Source of the DNA: Rhodospirillales bacterium
GTDB lineage: Bacteria > Pseudomonadota > Alphaproteobacteria > Rhodospirillales > Casp-alpha2
Reading direction: 5' to 3'
DNA: 5,160 bases
NCBI GenBank assembly: GCA_028282185.1
Contig: JANQIJ010000254.1
Coordinates: 1 to 5,160, forward strand
Shown here one piece after another: positions 1-5,129 of this stretch. Positions within the stretch are counted from its first letter, which is position 1. Each line of letters begins with the position of its first letter. The position numbers and the translations under genes were made by a program. The notes under the pieces were generated by a model. The model saw only the letters and a list, made by a program, of their open reading frames with translations, was not told the origin of the DNA and searched no databases.

Positions 1-242
1 AACCCGGGGCCGACGTCAACGAAGCGGTTGCCGATGTCCTGGCCGATGTGCGGACGCGCGGCGACGCGGCGGTGATCGATTACACGGCCCGGTTCGACCG
101 TCATCAGTTGACGCCCGAAACGCTGTCGATCGGCGCCGATGACGGTCGAACCGGGCCGTGTAATCGATCACCGCCGCGTCGCCGCGCGTCCGCACATCGG
201 CCAGGATATCGGCAACCGCTTCGTTGACGTCGGCCCCGGTTT
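1..242. repeat. Imperfect inverted repeat, 105-base arms with 32-base spacer
   Basis: Positions 1-105 are the reverse complement of 138-242, with two mismatches (3 against 240, and 36 against 207). The spacer is 106-137. Both arms encode the same N-terminal stretch of histidinol dehydrogenase, one on each strand, and the spacer continues the HisD reading frame on the plus strand only. The repeat therefore consists of coding sequence and does not resemble transposon ends, an att site or an operator. No transposase or target-site duplication is visible. The arrangement fits a foldback chimera (strand switching at short homology during amplification, or a misassembly at a contig end). A true inverted duplication is possible, but nothing else in the window supports it. 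Confidence 0.95.
3..227 (+). pseudogene. hisD: HisD fragment on the plus strand (left arm of inverted repeat)
   Basis: The frame starting at position 3 reads into the window from the left. It gives a HisD segment corresponding to about residues 26-72 of the minus-strand copy: the block GADVNEAVADVLADVRTRGD, then IDYTARFDRH, then QLTPETLSIGADD, ending near 143. Beyond that the frame crosses the right arm in antisense, loses all resemblance to HisD and stops at 225-227. In the region shared with the minus-strand copy, the two proteins differ only by Pro for Thr (codon at 3-5) and Val for Ile (codon at 36-38). The 13 residues after RFDRH, encoded in the spacer, are the natural continuation of HisD that the minus-strand copy lacks. 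This piece is probably the genuine gene read from the opposite strand and joined in inverted orientation. It lacks its start and all catalytic regions. Confidence 0.75.
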
Positions 243-315
243 CCCGCTTGGCATCAAGCAATTCGGCGAAGGCGCCCGCGAAACCAGGATCGCCCGCATC
301 AAGCCGCAAGGGCAT
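16..315 (-). CDS. hisD: Histidinol dehydrogenase, N-terminal fragment (broken)
   Basis: HisD oxidises L-histidinol to L-histidine in two NAD-dependent steps, the last reactions of histidine synthesis; it is a cytoplasmic zinc enzyme of about 430 residues. Only the first 59 residues are recognisable here (MPLRLDAGDPGF at the start to IDYTARFDRH, 315 down to 139). The frame then enters the inverted repeat, reads unrelated sequence and stops at 16-18, giving about 99 residues in all. The start at 315 has an excellent ribosome site (AAGGAGA at 322-328, six-base spacer) and overlaps the 3' end of hisG by 17 bases, typical of translational coupling in a his operon. The zinc- and substrate-binding parts are absent, so the product as written cannot be active. 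The break coincides exactly with the inverted repeat and is probably an artefact of the sequence rather than a decayed gene. Identity as hisD is inferred from the N-terminal sequence and from hisG next to it. Confidence 0.8.
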   Translation of the reverse strand: MPLRLDAGDPGFAGAFAELLDAKRETGADVNEAVADILADVRTRGDAAVIDYTARFDRHRRRSTAFRASTDDGRTGPCNRSPPRRRASAHRPGHRQPLR

Positions 316-979
316 CGGCCGTCTCCTTGAACTTGTCGACCCAGGTGCCGACCTCGTTGGGCCGGGTTTTCCACGCCGCACGGTTGACGGCCAGACGCGA
401 CGTGACCTCGGCGATCGTCTCGACCTCGACCAGACCATTGGCCTTGAGCGTCGCGCCGGTGGATACCAAATCGACGATCCGCCGGCACAAGCCCAGCGTC
501 GGCGCCAATTCCATGGCACCGTTGAGCTTGATGCATTCGGCATGGACCCCGCGCCTGGCGAAGTGGCGGCGGGTCAGTTCGGGATACTTGGTGGCGACGC
601 GAATCGCCGACCAGGCCTTGGGGTCATCGGTCTTGACCATTTCCGCCGGCGCGGCCACGGCCAACCGGCAGTACCCGATGCCCAAATCAACCGGCGCGTA
701 GATCTCCGAATAGTCGAATTCCATCAACACGTCGTTGCCGGCAACGCCCAAATGGGCCGCACCGAACGCGACGAACGTGGCCACGTCGAAACTGCGCACG
801 CGGATGATGTCCAAGCCCGGCAGATTGGTCGCGAACCGCAATTGCCGGCTTGCCGGATCGTCGAAGGCGGCCTCGGGCTCGATCCCCGCGTGGCGGACCA
901 GCGGCATCACCTCTTTCAGGATGCGCCCCTTGGGCAGAGCGAGCACGAGCTTCTCATTGGCGGGTTGACTGGTCGGCAT
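299..979 (-). CDS. hisG: ATP phosphoribosyltransferase, short form (HisG)
   Basis: HisG condenses ATP with PRPP to make phosphoribosyl-ATP, the first committed step of histidine synthesis, in the cytoplasm. The 226 residues carry the family hallmarks: LVLALPKGRILKE near the N-terminus (11-23), the stretch around DIIRVRSFDVATFV (57-70) followed by LGVAGNDVLME (77-87), and the PRPP-binding signature VDLVSTGATLKANGL (169-183). The length matches the short form, which lacks the C-terminal regulatory domain of about 80 residues. Short HisG normally works with the HisRS-like partner HisZ, which is not in this window and would have to be encoded elsewhere (inference from the family). The ATG at 979 is chosen because GGAGA lies at 986-990 with a six-base spacer. 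An in-frame ATG at 1012 would add 11 residues but has a weaker ribosome site and adds non-conserved sequence. The 3' end overlaps hisD by 17 bases, indicating a hisGD unit. Confidence 0.95.
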   Translation of the reverse strand: MPTSQPANEKLVLALPKGRILKEVMPLVRHAGIEPEAAFDDPASRQLRFATNLPGLDIIRVRSFDVATFVAFGAAHLGVAGNDVLMEFDYSEIYAPVDLGIGYCRLAVAAPAEMVKTDDPKAWSAIRVATKYPELTRRHFARRGVHAECIKLNGAMELAPTLGLCRRIVDLVSTGATLKANGLVEVETIAEVTSRLAVNRAAWKTRPNEVGTWVDKFKETADALAA

Positions 980-1048
980 GTCGGGTCTCCGGGCGATGTG
1001 CGGCGCATACATATCGTCTTTCCGCGAAAGATGCCATACATCCGCCGT

Positions 1049-1066
1049 CGGTCGGCAATCCGACCG
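1049..1066 (-). terminator. Possible hairpin between hydrolase gene and hisG
   Basis: On the minus strand a perfect 7-bp stem (CGGTCGG with CCGACCG, four-base loop) begins two bases after the TAG of the alpha/beta hydrolase gene (1068-1070). It could end or attenuate transcription before hisG, which would separate hisGD from the upstream pair. No run of T follows the stem, so it is not a standard intrinsic terminator. It may simply stabilise the 3' end of the transcript. Confidence 0.25.
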
Positions 1067-1067
1067 C

Positions 1068-1877
1068 CTACCCGGTCAGGCCGGCGACGAAGTCGACGAT
1101 TCGCGGGAATAGCAGCGCCGGCGCGTCCTGATGCGGCGCATGGCCGCAGCCGTCGATCATCATAATCTGGGCCGGTCCGGAAACGCCGGCGGCGATGGCT
1201 TCGACCTGGGCCGCGGTGCCGTATTGGTCGCGGGTCCCTTGGACGATCAGAACCGGGCAATGGATATCGATCAGACGATCCTCGATGTTCCAATCGTGAA
1301 ACGCCGGGTCGAGCCAGACGTCGTTCCAGCCGAAGAAGGCGTCGTCGACCTGCGCTCCGTGGTAGCGTTCCAGCTTGGCCCGCAGGTCGGTCGTCTTCCA
1401 GGCCCCGAGCGCCAGCTGCGCGCCCGCTCGGGTAATGCGTTCGTTGAACACATGGGCGGCCATGGAAACCACGCCCCTGATCCGGCGATCGCGGGCCGCG
1501 GTCAGCAGGGCGATGGTCGCCCCGTCGGAATGGCCGATCAAGACAGCCGTCTCGATGCCCAGCGCGTCGAGCAGCCGCGGCAAGACGTCATAGGCCTCGA
1601 TATCGTGAAAATCCAAGGGCCGCGGCAGGGCCACCGGGTCCGACCGGCCGTAGCCGGCCCGCGAATAGGCGATCGCTCGACGGCCGGTCATCCGCGCCAG
1701 GACCGCTGGCACCTCGCGCCACATACCGACGCAGCCCAAGGCTTTGTGCAGGAACACCAACACGGGGCCCTCGGCATCGGCCGCGCCGGCCCAAGCGAAT
1801 TCCAATCGCCGGCCGTCGACATCGACGAATTGGGGCGGGGCGGTCACGGGTGGATCGGGCACGGGTGGATCGGGCAC
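1068..1877 (-). CDS. Alpha/beta hydrolase
   Basis: A cytoplasmic alpha/beta-hydrolase-fold enzyme of about 269 residues with no signal peptide or membrane segment. The catalytic triad is visible: nucleophile Ser117 in GHSDG (115-119), Asp217 in GTRDQYG (214-220) and His246 in GCGHAPH (243-249). The oxyanion-hole region is HKALG (44-48), where many relatives have HGxxG or HEGLG. A cap region lies at about 145-205. The triad indicates ester, thioester or related hydrolysis, but the substrate cannot be read from sequence. The start is uncertain. The first candidate is GTG at 1877, 16 bases after the stop of the dioxygenase gene, and a 15-base tandem repeat supplies further in-frame GTGs at 1862 and 1847. 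None has a clear Shine-Dalgarno site, so translation may be coupled to the gene before it. The third GTG gives MTAPPQFVDVDGRRLEF, a more usual N-terminus than one starting with two PDPPV repeats. The close spacing suggests cotranscription with the PhyH-family gene. Confidence 0.88.
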   Translation of the reverse strand: MPDPPVPDPPVTAPPQFVDVDGRRLEFAWAGAADAEGPVLVFLHKALGCVGMWREVPAVLARMTGRRAIAYSRAGYGRSDPVALPRPLDFHDIEAYDVLPRLLDALGIETAVLIGHSDGATIALLTAARDRRIRGVVSMAAHVFNERITRAGAQLALGAWKTTDLRAKLERYHGAQVDDAFFGWNDVWLDPAFHDWNIEDRLIDIHCPVLIVQGTRDQYGTAAQVEAIAAGVSGPAQIMMIDGCGHAPHQDAPALLFPRIVDFVAGLTG

Positions 1878-1880
1878 GGG
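1845..1880. repeat. 15-base tandem repeat, about 2.4 copies
   Basis: The unit CACGGGTGGATCGGG occurs at 1845-1859 and 1860-1874, followed by six bases of a third copy (1875-1880), all identical. On the minus strand it encodes PDPPV repeats at the beginning of the hydrolase gene. Each unit contributes an in-frame GTG that could act as a start. Because the unit is a multiple of three, gain or loss of copies would keep the frame and only move the start or change the length of a proline-rich lead. Confidence 0.9.
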
Positions 1881-1893
1881 CGTTGCAGGACGA

Positions 1894-2730
1894 CTATAGC
1901 TTGGCGGTCATTTCTTCGGCGCCGTGATACAGCACATGGCGCACGGCCTCCGCCGCGCGGGCGTGAAAGGCGACGGTCCCCGGATCCATGTCCCGCTCGA
2001 CCCGGGGCGTGTGCGCGAAATGGCCATAGACGTCCGTACCGCGCACCAGGGCGGCGCTGTCCCACTGGCCGACGCTTTGCATCGCCTTGGCCGGCATGTA
2101 ATGCAACGAAATGCCGATCCGCCGGTCGGCCGACCGGTTCGGCCCAGAGGCATGAGCCAAACGGATGTTGTGCAACGACATTTGGCCGGGCTTCAGCGGC
2201 ATGGCGACGGCCTGAGCCTCATCGATGTCCCGGGTGATTTCCTGCCCCCGGGTCAGCATGTTGTTCGCGTGATAAAGGTCCTCGTGGACCATCGGCGGCC
2301 CGAGATGCGTTTTCGGCAATACCCGCATACAGCCGCTTTCCAGGGAGGCTTCGGACAGCGCCAACCAAGCGGTCACCACTTCGCCCCCGGCCAACCCCCA
2401 ATAGTTCGAATCCTGGTGCCAGGAAACGAACTGCTCCGAGCCTGCTTCCTTGGTCCAGAACAGGGTGTTCCAGCAAAGAATATTCGGCCCCAGGATCGCC
2501 TCCATCACATCGACGATCCGATCGTCGCGGATCAGGTCGTCCAGCCATTTGAACAAAAGGTGCGATTTGTTGCGCTGGGCGCCGTTGACCGGGGTGCCCT
2601 GGGCGGACTCGAAGGCCTCGATCCGGCCGCGCAGATCGACCACCTCGGCGTCGTCCAGGATGGAGACGGGAAAGACATAGCCGTCGTCGCGAAACTGGGC
2701 GAACTGGTCTTGGCTTAAGCGCGGCGTCAT
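1894..2730 (-). CDS. Phytanoyl-CoA dioxygenase (PhyH) family oxygenase
   Basis: A 278-residue Fe(II)/2-oxoglutarate-dependent dioxygenase of the PhyH family, probably cytoplasmic. Members hydroxylate small molecules or acyl-CoAs using O2 and 2-oxoglutarate, releasing succinate and CO2. The iron triad is visible: His105 and Asp107 in SWHQDSNYW (103-111), and the distal His193 in LAHASGPNRS (191-200). Arg204 in DRRIGISLHY lies 11 residues after His193, where the family binds the 2-oxoglutarate carboxylate. The N-terminus (LSQDQFAQFRDDGYVFP, 5-21) and the SLESGCMRVLPKTHLG stretch (129-144) are also typical, and the length is normal. The start at 2730 has GGAGA at 2738-2742 with a seven-base spacer. 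It is the first gene of a probable two-gene unit with the alpha/beta hydrolase, whose first possible start is 16 bases after this stop. The substrate is unknown. It lacks the sequence expected around the HxD motif of ectoine hydroxylase, and an acyl-CoA substrate is not established. Confidence 0.93.
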   Translation of the reverse strand: MTPRLSQDQFAQFRDDGYVFPVSILDDAEVVDLRGRIEAFESAQGTPVNGAQRNKSHLLFKWLDDLIRDDRIVDVMEAILGPNILCWNTLFWTKEAGSEQFVSWHQDSNYWGLAGGEVVTAWLALSEASLESGCMRVLPKTHLGPPMVHEDLYHANNMLTRGQEITRDIDEAQAVAMPLKPGQMSLHNIRLAHASGPNRSADRRIGISLHYMPAKAMQSVGQWDSAALVRGTDVYGHFAHTPRVERDMDPGTVAFHARAAEAVRHVLYHGAEEMTAKL

Positions 2731-2863
2731 CTCGGGGTCTCCAACGATCAGGTTAGGTCAAGCCGGCCCGATCGTCGAGACGCCATATCCGCTTGATTAA
2801 CCCTAGTAGTGGCATGGAACTTGCGTTATGTCATTCAACGCCCACCGTTCATAAGGGCGCAAC

Positions 2864-3280
2864 GTGCTCATGAGATTGGATGCCATGCGCGAATCACGCA
2901 AAAGGTCTCGCCTGCCCGTGCTCGTCGCCTTAGTCGGCGGTGGCTGTATGTTCCTGGCGCTCGGCCATTTTGACGCCTTCGAAGCGTTTTATGAATTCAG
3001 CCGCGACCACGAAGATTGGGAAATCGACGAATTCGCGATTACGATCATCGGCGCCGTTATCATCGGCCTGGGGGTCCATGCGATTTTGTTGTCCCGTGAC
3101 CTGCGCGAACTGCGCGATGCCAACGTCCAATTGTCGGAAATCGTTGAGAGTTTGCGCCGTGGGCGTCAGTTGCCCGAAAACGCGCCCAAGGGGGCCGACC
3201 CTTCGTTCCGGAACGCGGCCGCGAATACGCCGCCGATGGCCGATCCGGCGAAACCCGAAAAACGGGAGCCTGCGCCCTAG
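2864..3280 (+). CDS. Small two-helix membrane protein, function unknown
   Basis: I do not recognise a named family with certainty. The 138-residue product has a basic N-terminus (RESRKRSR), a first membrane helix at about 18-35, a conserved-looking acidic/aromatic stretch FDAFEAFYEFSRDHEDWEID (36-55), a second helix at about 58-76, a short amphipathic or coiled-coil region (78-100) and a Pro/Ala-rich, probably disordered tail (103-138). The YEFSRxHEDWExDE pattern resembles, from memory, the sensory N-terminal membrane domain of some proteobacterial histidine kinases and diguanylate cyclases, but no catalytic domain follows here. Both ends are predicted cytoplasmic, by the positive-inside rule. 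The GTG at 2864 is preferred because AAGGG (2853-2857) lies six bases upstream; ATGs at 2870 and 2885 are alternatives. A weak five-base stem (2839-2843 with 2855-2859) could cover this ribosome site. The gene diverges from the PhyH-family gene across 133 bases with no convincing promoter, and ends 13 bases from the convergent murA stop. Confidence 0.8.
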   Translation: MLMRLDAMRESRKRSRLPVLVALVGGGCMFLALGHFDAFEAFYEFSRDHEDWEIDEFAITIIGAVIIGLGVHAILLSRDLRELRDANVQLSEIVESLRRGRQLPENAPKGADPSFRNAAANTPPMADPAKPEKREPAP

Positions 3281-3293
3281 GTCTTGCAGCCCC

Positions 3294-4589
3294 CTAGGCC
3301 TCGGCGACCCGCGCTATCTGGGCGCCGCAGGCGGCCAACTTCTCTTCCAGTCGCTCGTATCCCCGGTCCAGGTGATAGACCCGATTGACCCGGGTTTCAC
3401 CCTCGGCCGCCAAGCCCGCCAGGACCAGGGAAACCGACGCCCTCAGGTCCGTCGCCATGACCGGCGCGCCGGACAGCTTGCCGACCCCGCGGACAATGGC
3501 CGAACGGCCATGGACATTGATATCGGCCCCCATGCGGCAGAGTTCGGGCACATGCATGAAGCGGTTTTCGAAAATCGTTTCGGTGATCATCGCAGCCCCC
3601 TTGGCCACGGTCATCAGGGCCATGATCTGGGCTTGCATGTCCGTCGGGAAGCCGGGATAGGGCTCGGTCATGCTGTCGACGCCACGCAGGTCGCAATTGG
3701 CGCGGCTGACCTTCAGGCCGTCTCCCTGTTCCGTGACCTCGACGCCGGCGCGCTGCAAAAGGCCGATGACGCTTTCGATCAGGTCGGCGCGGGCGCCGGT
3801 CAGGGTGAGGTCACCGCCGGTGATCGCCGCGGCCGCGGCATAGGTCCCGGTTTCGATCCGGTCCGGCAACACCCGGTGGCGGCAACCGGACAACTGATCG
3901 ACGCCGCTGACTTTCAGTGTATCGGTGCCCAGACCGTCGATCTTCGCCCCCATGGCCGCCAGGCATTGCGCCAGATCGGTGATTTCCGGTTCGCGCGCGG
4001 CGTTGGTGATGACCGTTTCGCCGCGCGCCAGGACCGCCGCCATCAGGGCGTTCTCCGTGCCGCCGACGGTGACCTTGGGGAACAGCACATGGCCGCCCGT
4101 AAGCCCGTTCGGCGCGCGGGCCTCGATATATCCTTCCTTCAGCTCGATCTCGGCGCCCAGCGCCTCCAGCGCCTTGAGGTGTAGGTCGACCGGCCGGGTG
4201 CCGATGGCGCAGCCGCCCGGCAGGGACACCCGCGCGCGCCCGGCCCGGGCCAGCAGCGGCCCCATGACGACGACCGAGGCACGCATCCGCCGGACCAGGT
4301 CATAGGGTGCCTCCGTCGCCGTGATCTGCCGCGCCTGGAGGCGCAGCACCGGCGCGTTGCCGCGCCCCGCGTCGTGGCCTTCGGCGTCCGGGCGTTCGAT
4401 CTCGGCCCCCAGTTCGCCCAGCAACTTGCCCATGGTCGCGATATCCACCAGGTCGGGGACATTGCTCAGTTCAAGGGGGTCCTCGGTCAAAAGGCAGGCG
4501 GCCATGAGCGGCAATGCCGCGTTCTTCGCCCCGCCGATGGGGATGGTGCCGGAAAGCGGCCGGCCGCCGCGTATGCTGATGCTGTCCAT
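3294..4589 (-). CDS. murA: UDP-N-acetylglucosamine 1-carboxyvinyltransferase (MurA)
   Basis: MurA transfers enolpyruvate from phosphoenolpyruvate to UDP-GlcNAc, the first committed step of peptidoglycan synthesis, in the cytoplasm. The 431 residues cover the whole two-domain fold. Visible key residues (E. coli equivalents in brackets) are Lys22-Asn23 in IGGAKNA (Lys22-Asn23), the catalytic Cys127 in LPGGCAIGTRPVDLH (Cys115), Arg132 (Arg120), Asp317 in FPTDMQAQ (Asp305) and Arg409 in LDRGYE (Arg397). Cys at the active site implies ordinary fosfomycin sensitivity of the enzyme, as in the family generally. About 12 extra residues (roughly 67-78, rich in Gly/Asp/Arg) account for the greater length compared with E. 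coli; they sit before the catalytic loop and look like a tolerated insertion. The ATG at 4589 starts exactly at the family N-terminus (MDSISIRGG). It has no ribosome site, but a strong promoter lies just upstream, pointing to a leaderless message. Confidence 0.98.
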   Translation of the reverse strand: MDSISIRGGRPLSGTIPIGGAKNAALPLMAACLLTEDPLELSNVPDLVDIATMGKLLGELGAEIERPDAEGHDAGRGNAPVLRLQARQITATEAPYDLVRRMRASVVVMGPLLARAGRARVSLPGGCAIGTRPVDLHLKALEALGAEIELKEGYIEARAPNGLTGGHVLFPKVTVGGTENALMAAVLARGETVITNAAREPEITDLAQCLAAMGAKIDGLGTDTLKVSGVDQLSGCRHRVLPDRIETGTYAAAAAITGGDLTLTGARADLIESVIGLLQRAGVEVTEQGDGLKVSRANCDLRGVDSMTEPYPGFPTDMQAQIMALMTVAKGAAMITETIFENRFMHVPELCRMGADINVHGRSAIVRGVGKLSGAPVMATDLRASVSLVLAGLAAEGETRVNRVYHLDRGYERLEEKLAACGAQIARVAEA

Positions 4590-4597
4590 GGCGGGCG

Positions 4598-4625
4598 ATT
4601 ATAGGCAGGAATGCGGCCCTGTCAT
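4598..4625 (-). promoter_or_regulatory. Sigma70-type promoter of murA
   Basis: On the minus strand a perfect -10 box, TATAAT (4598-4603), lies 16 bases downstream of a -35 box ATGACA (4620-4625, five of six matches to TTGACA). The usual distance from the -10 box puts the transcription start at about 4589-4592, on or within three bases of the murA ATG at 4589. No Shine-Dalgarno sequence lies between. The promoter sits directly after the presumed terminator of the upstream small gene, so murA probably has its own transcript. Confidence 0.7.
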
Positions 4626-4636
4626 GGCGCGAATTG

Positions 4637-4664
4637 AAAAACCCCCGCGGCCGGCCCGACGCGC
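4637..4664 (-). terminator. Probable rho-independent terminator after the small basic protein gene
   Basis: One base after the TAA (4666-4668) the minus strand carries a very GC-rich region. It can fold as a short stem (CGG with CCG extended by CG/CG across a bulged T, loop GCCGG), then GGGG and a run of five T (4637-4641). The stem is short and imperfect, so efficiency is uncertain. Its position between a stop codon and the next gene's promoter supports the call. Confidence 0.45.
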
Positions 4665-4665
4665 C

Positions 4666-4860
4666 TTATGGGTCCTTCGGCCGGGTCCCGTCCGCGTCCG
4701 ACCCATCGCCCGCTCCCTCGGCCCTAAGCTGTTTCTGTCGCTTGCGTTTCGCCAGATTGGCGCGTAGCTGATCGGCCAGGCGCTGTTGCCGGGCGTCGGC
4801 CTGGGCCTGACTCTCGGGACGGCGTCGGGGGTGCTCCTTGGCGGGTTGATCGTCGCTCAT
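4666..4860 (-). CDS. Small basic helical protein, function unknown
   Basis: A 64-residue hydrophilic protein with no membrane segment or signal peptide. The middle (about 19-48) is a likely single helix rich in Arg, Lys, Gln and Ala, containing RLADQLRANLAKRKRQKQLR, flanked by a charged N-terminus and a disordered acidic C-terminus. From memory, short proteins with an RLAxxLRxNLxxRK pattern occur beside murA in other Alphaproteobacteria, but I know no assigned function. Nucleic-acid or ribosome binding is conceivable from the charge alone. The ATG at 4860 is chosen because GGAGA (4865-4869) lies four bases upstream. A longer frame from a TTG at 4929 has no comparable site and adds unlikely sequence. 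A probable terminator separates it from murA. Confidence 0.7.
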   Translation of the reverse strand: MSDDQPAKEHPRRRPESQAQADARQQRLADQLRANLAKRKRQKQLRAEGAGDGSDADGTRPKDP

Positions 4861-4954
4861 TCGGTCTCCGATTCGGCCGGGGTTCGGGGCCTTCCGCTGG
4901 CTGTCGCGTCCGCAGGCCCAGACGGTCAAGGCCCTCTTGTCTTATCTTGGACCC

Positions 4955-4960
4955 TATACT
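4955..4960 (+). promoter_or_regulatory. Candidate -10 box of the tRNA-Thr gene
   Basis: TATACT (five of six matches to TATAAT) lies 32 bases before the mature tRNA, giving a plausible leader of about 26 bases. The best -35-like element, CTTGTC (4936-4941), is only 13 bases upstream, which is too close for a standard promoter. The call therefore rests on the -10 box and position. Confidence 0.35.
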
Positions 4961-4992
4961 ATTGTCCGGCCCTTCCGAATACCCCGGATCAA

Positions 4993-5067
4993 GCCGCCGT
5001 AGCTCAGGGGTAGAGCGCGCCCTTGGTAAGGGCGAGGTCGAGTGTTCAATTCACTCCGGCGGCACCA
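4993..5067 (+). tRNA. tRNA-Thr, anticodon GGT
   Basis: A complete cloverleaf can be folded by eye. The acceptor stem GCCGCCG (4993-4999) pairs with CGGCGGC (5057-5063). The D stem is GCTC/GAGC (5002-5005, 5013-5016). The anticodon stem is CGCCC/GGGCG (5018-5022, 5030-5034) around the loop TTGGTAA, with anticodon GGT at 5025-5027. The variable loop has five bases, and the T stem is GAGTG/CACTC around TTCAATT (5045-5051). The discriminator base is A5064, and CCA is encoded in the gene (5065-5067). Every stem is fully paired. It decodes ACC and ACU. No integrase gene or repeat of the tRNA 3' end is seen here, so there is no sign of use as an integration site. Confidence 0.98.
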
Positions 5068-5129
5068 TTTTCATCATTTCCCCGTTCCGCTCGACCCTTG
5101 TCCTTCCGCCGTCGTCTCGGTTGGGGTCG

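Noticed and set aside
1..242. CRISPR, transposon ends or phage attachment site at the left inverted repeat
   Set aside because: There is only one pair of arms, both consisting of hisD coding sequence, with no transposase, integrase or target duplication, and the spacer is a continuation of hisD.
139..330. Plus-strand open frame antisense to hisD/hisG
   Set aside because: It is the antisense of conserved HisG/HisD coding sequence, has no protein family character, and arises from GC-rich codon bias.
1131..2718. Long plus-strand open frames opposite the hydrolase and dioxygenase genes
   Set aside because: The minus-strand frames carry full catalytic motifs. The plus-strand frames are low-complexity Arg/Pro/Gly-rich shadows typical of high-GC DNA.
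2756..2761. TTGACC (minus strand, preceded by C) as a -35 box for the PhyH gene
   Set aside because: At the correct spacing the -10 position would be ACCCCG within the ribosome-site region, which is not a promoter element.
3276..3298. Two CCTAGG sequences, each containing the stop codon of one convergent gene, as a bidirectional terminator
   Set aside because: They could form a six-pair stem with an 11-base loop, but there is no flanking A or T run, and CCTAGG is self-complementary so any two copies will pair.
2940..4184. A 414-codon plus-strand frame covering the membrane protein and part of murA
   Set aside because: It overlaps two better supported genes, is antisense to conserved MurA residues and has no recognisable domain.
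4924..4929. TTGACC (minus strand) as a -35 box for the small basic protein gene
   Set aside because: No acceptable -10 sequence occurs 16-18 bases downstream.
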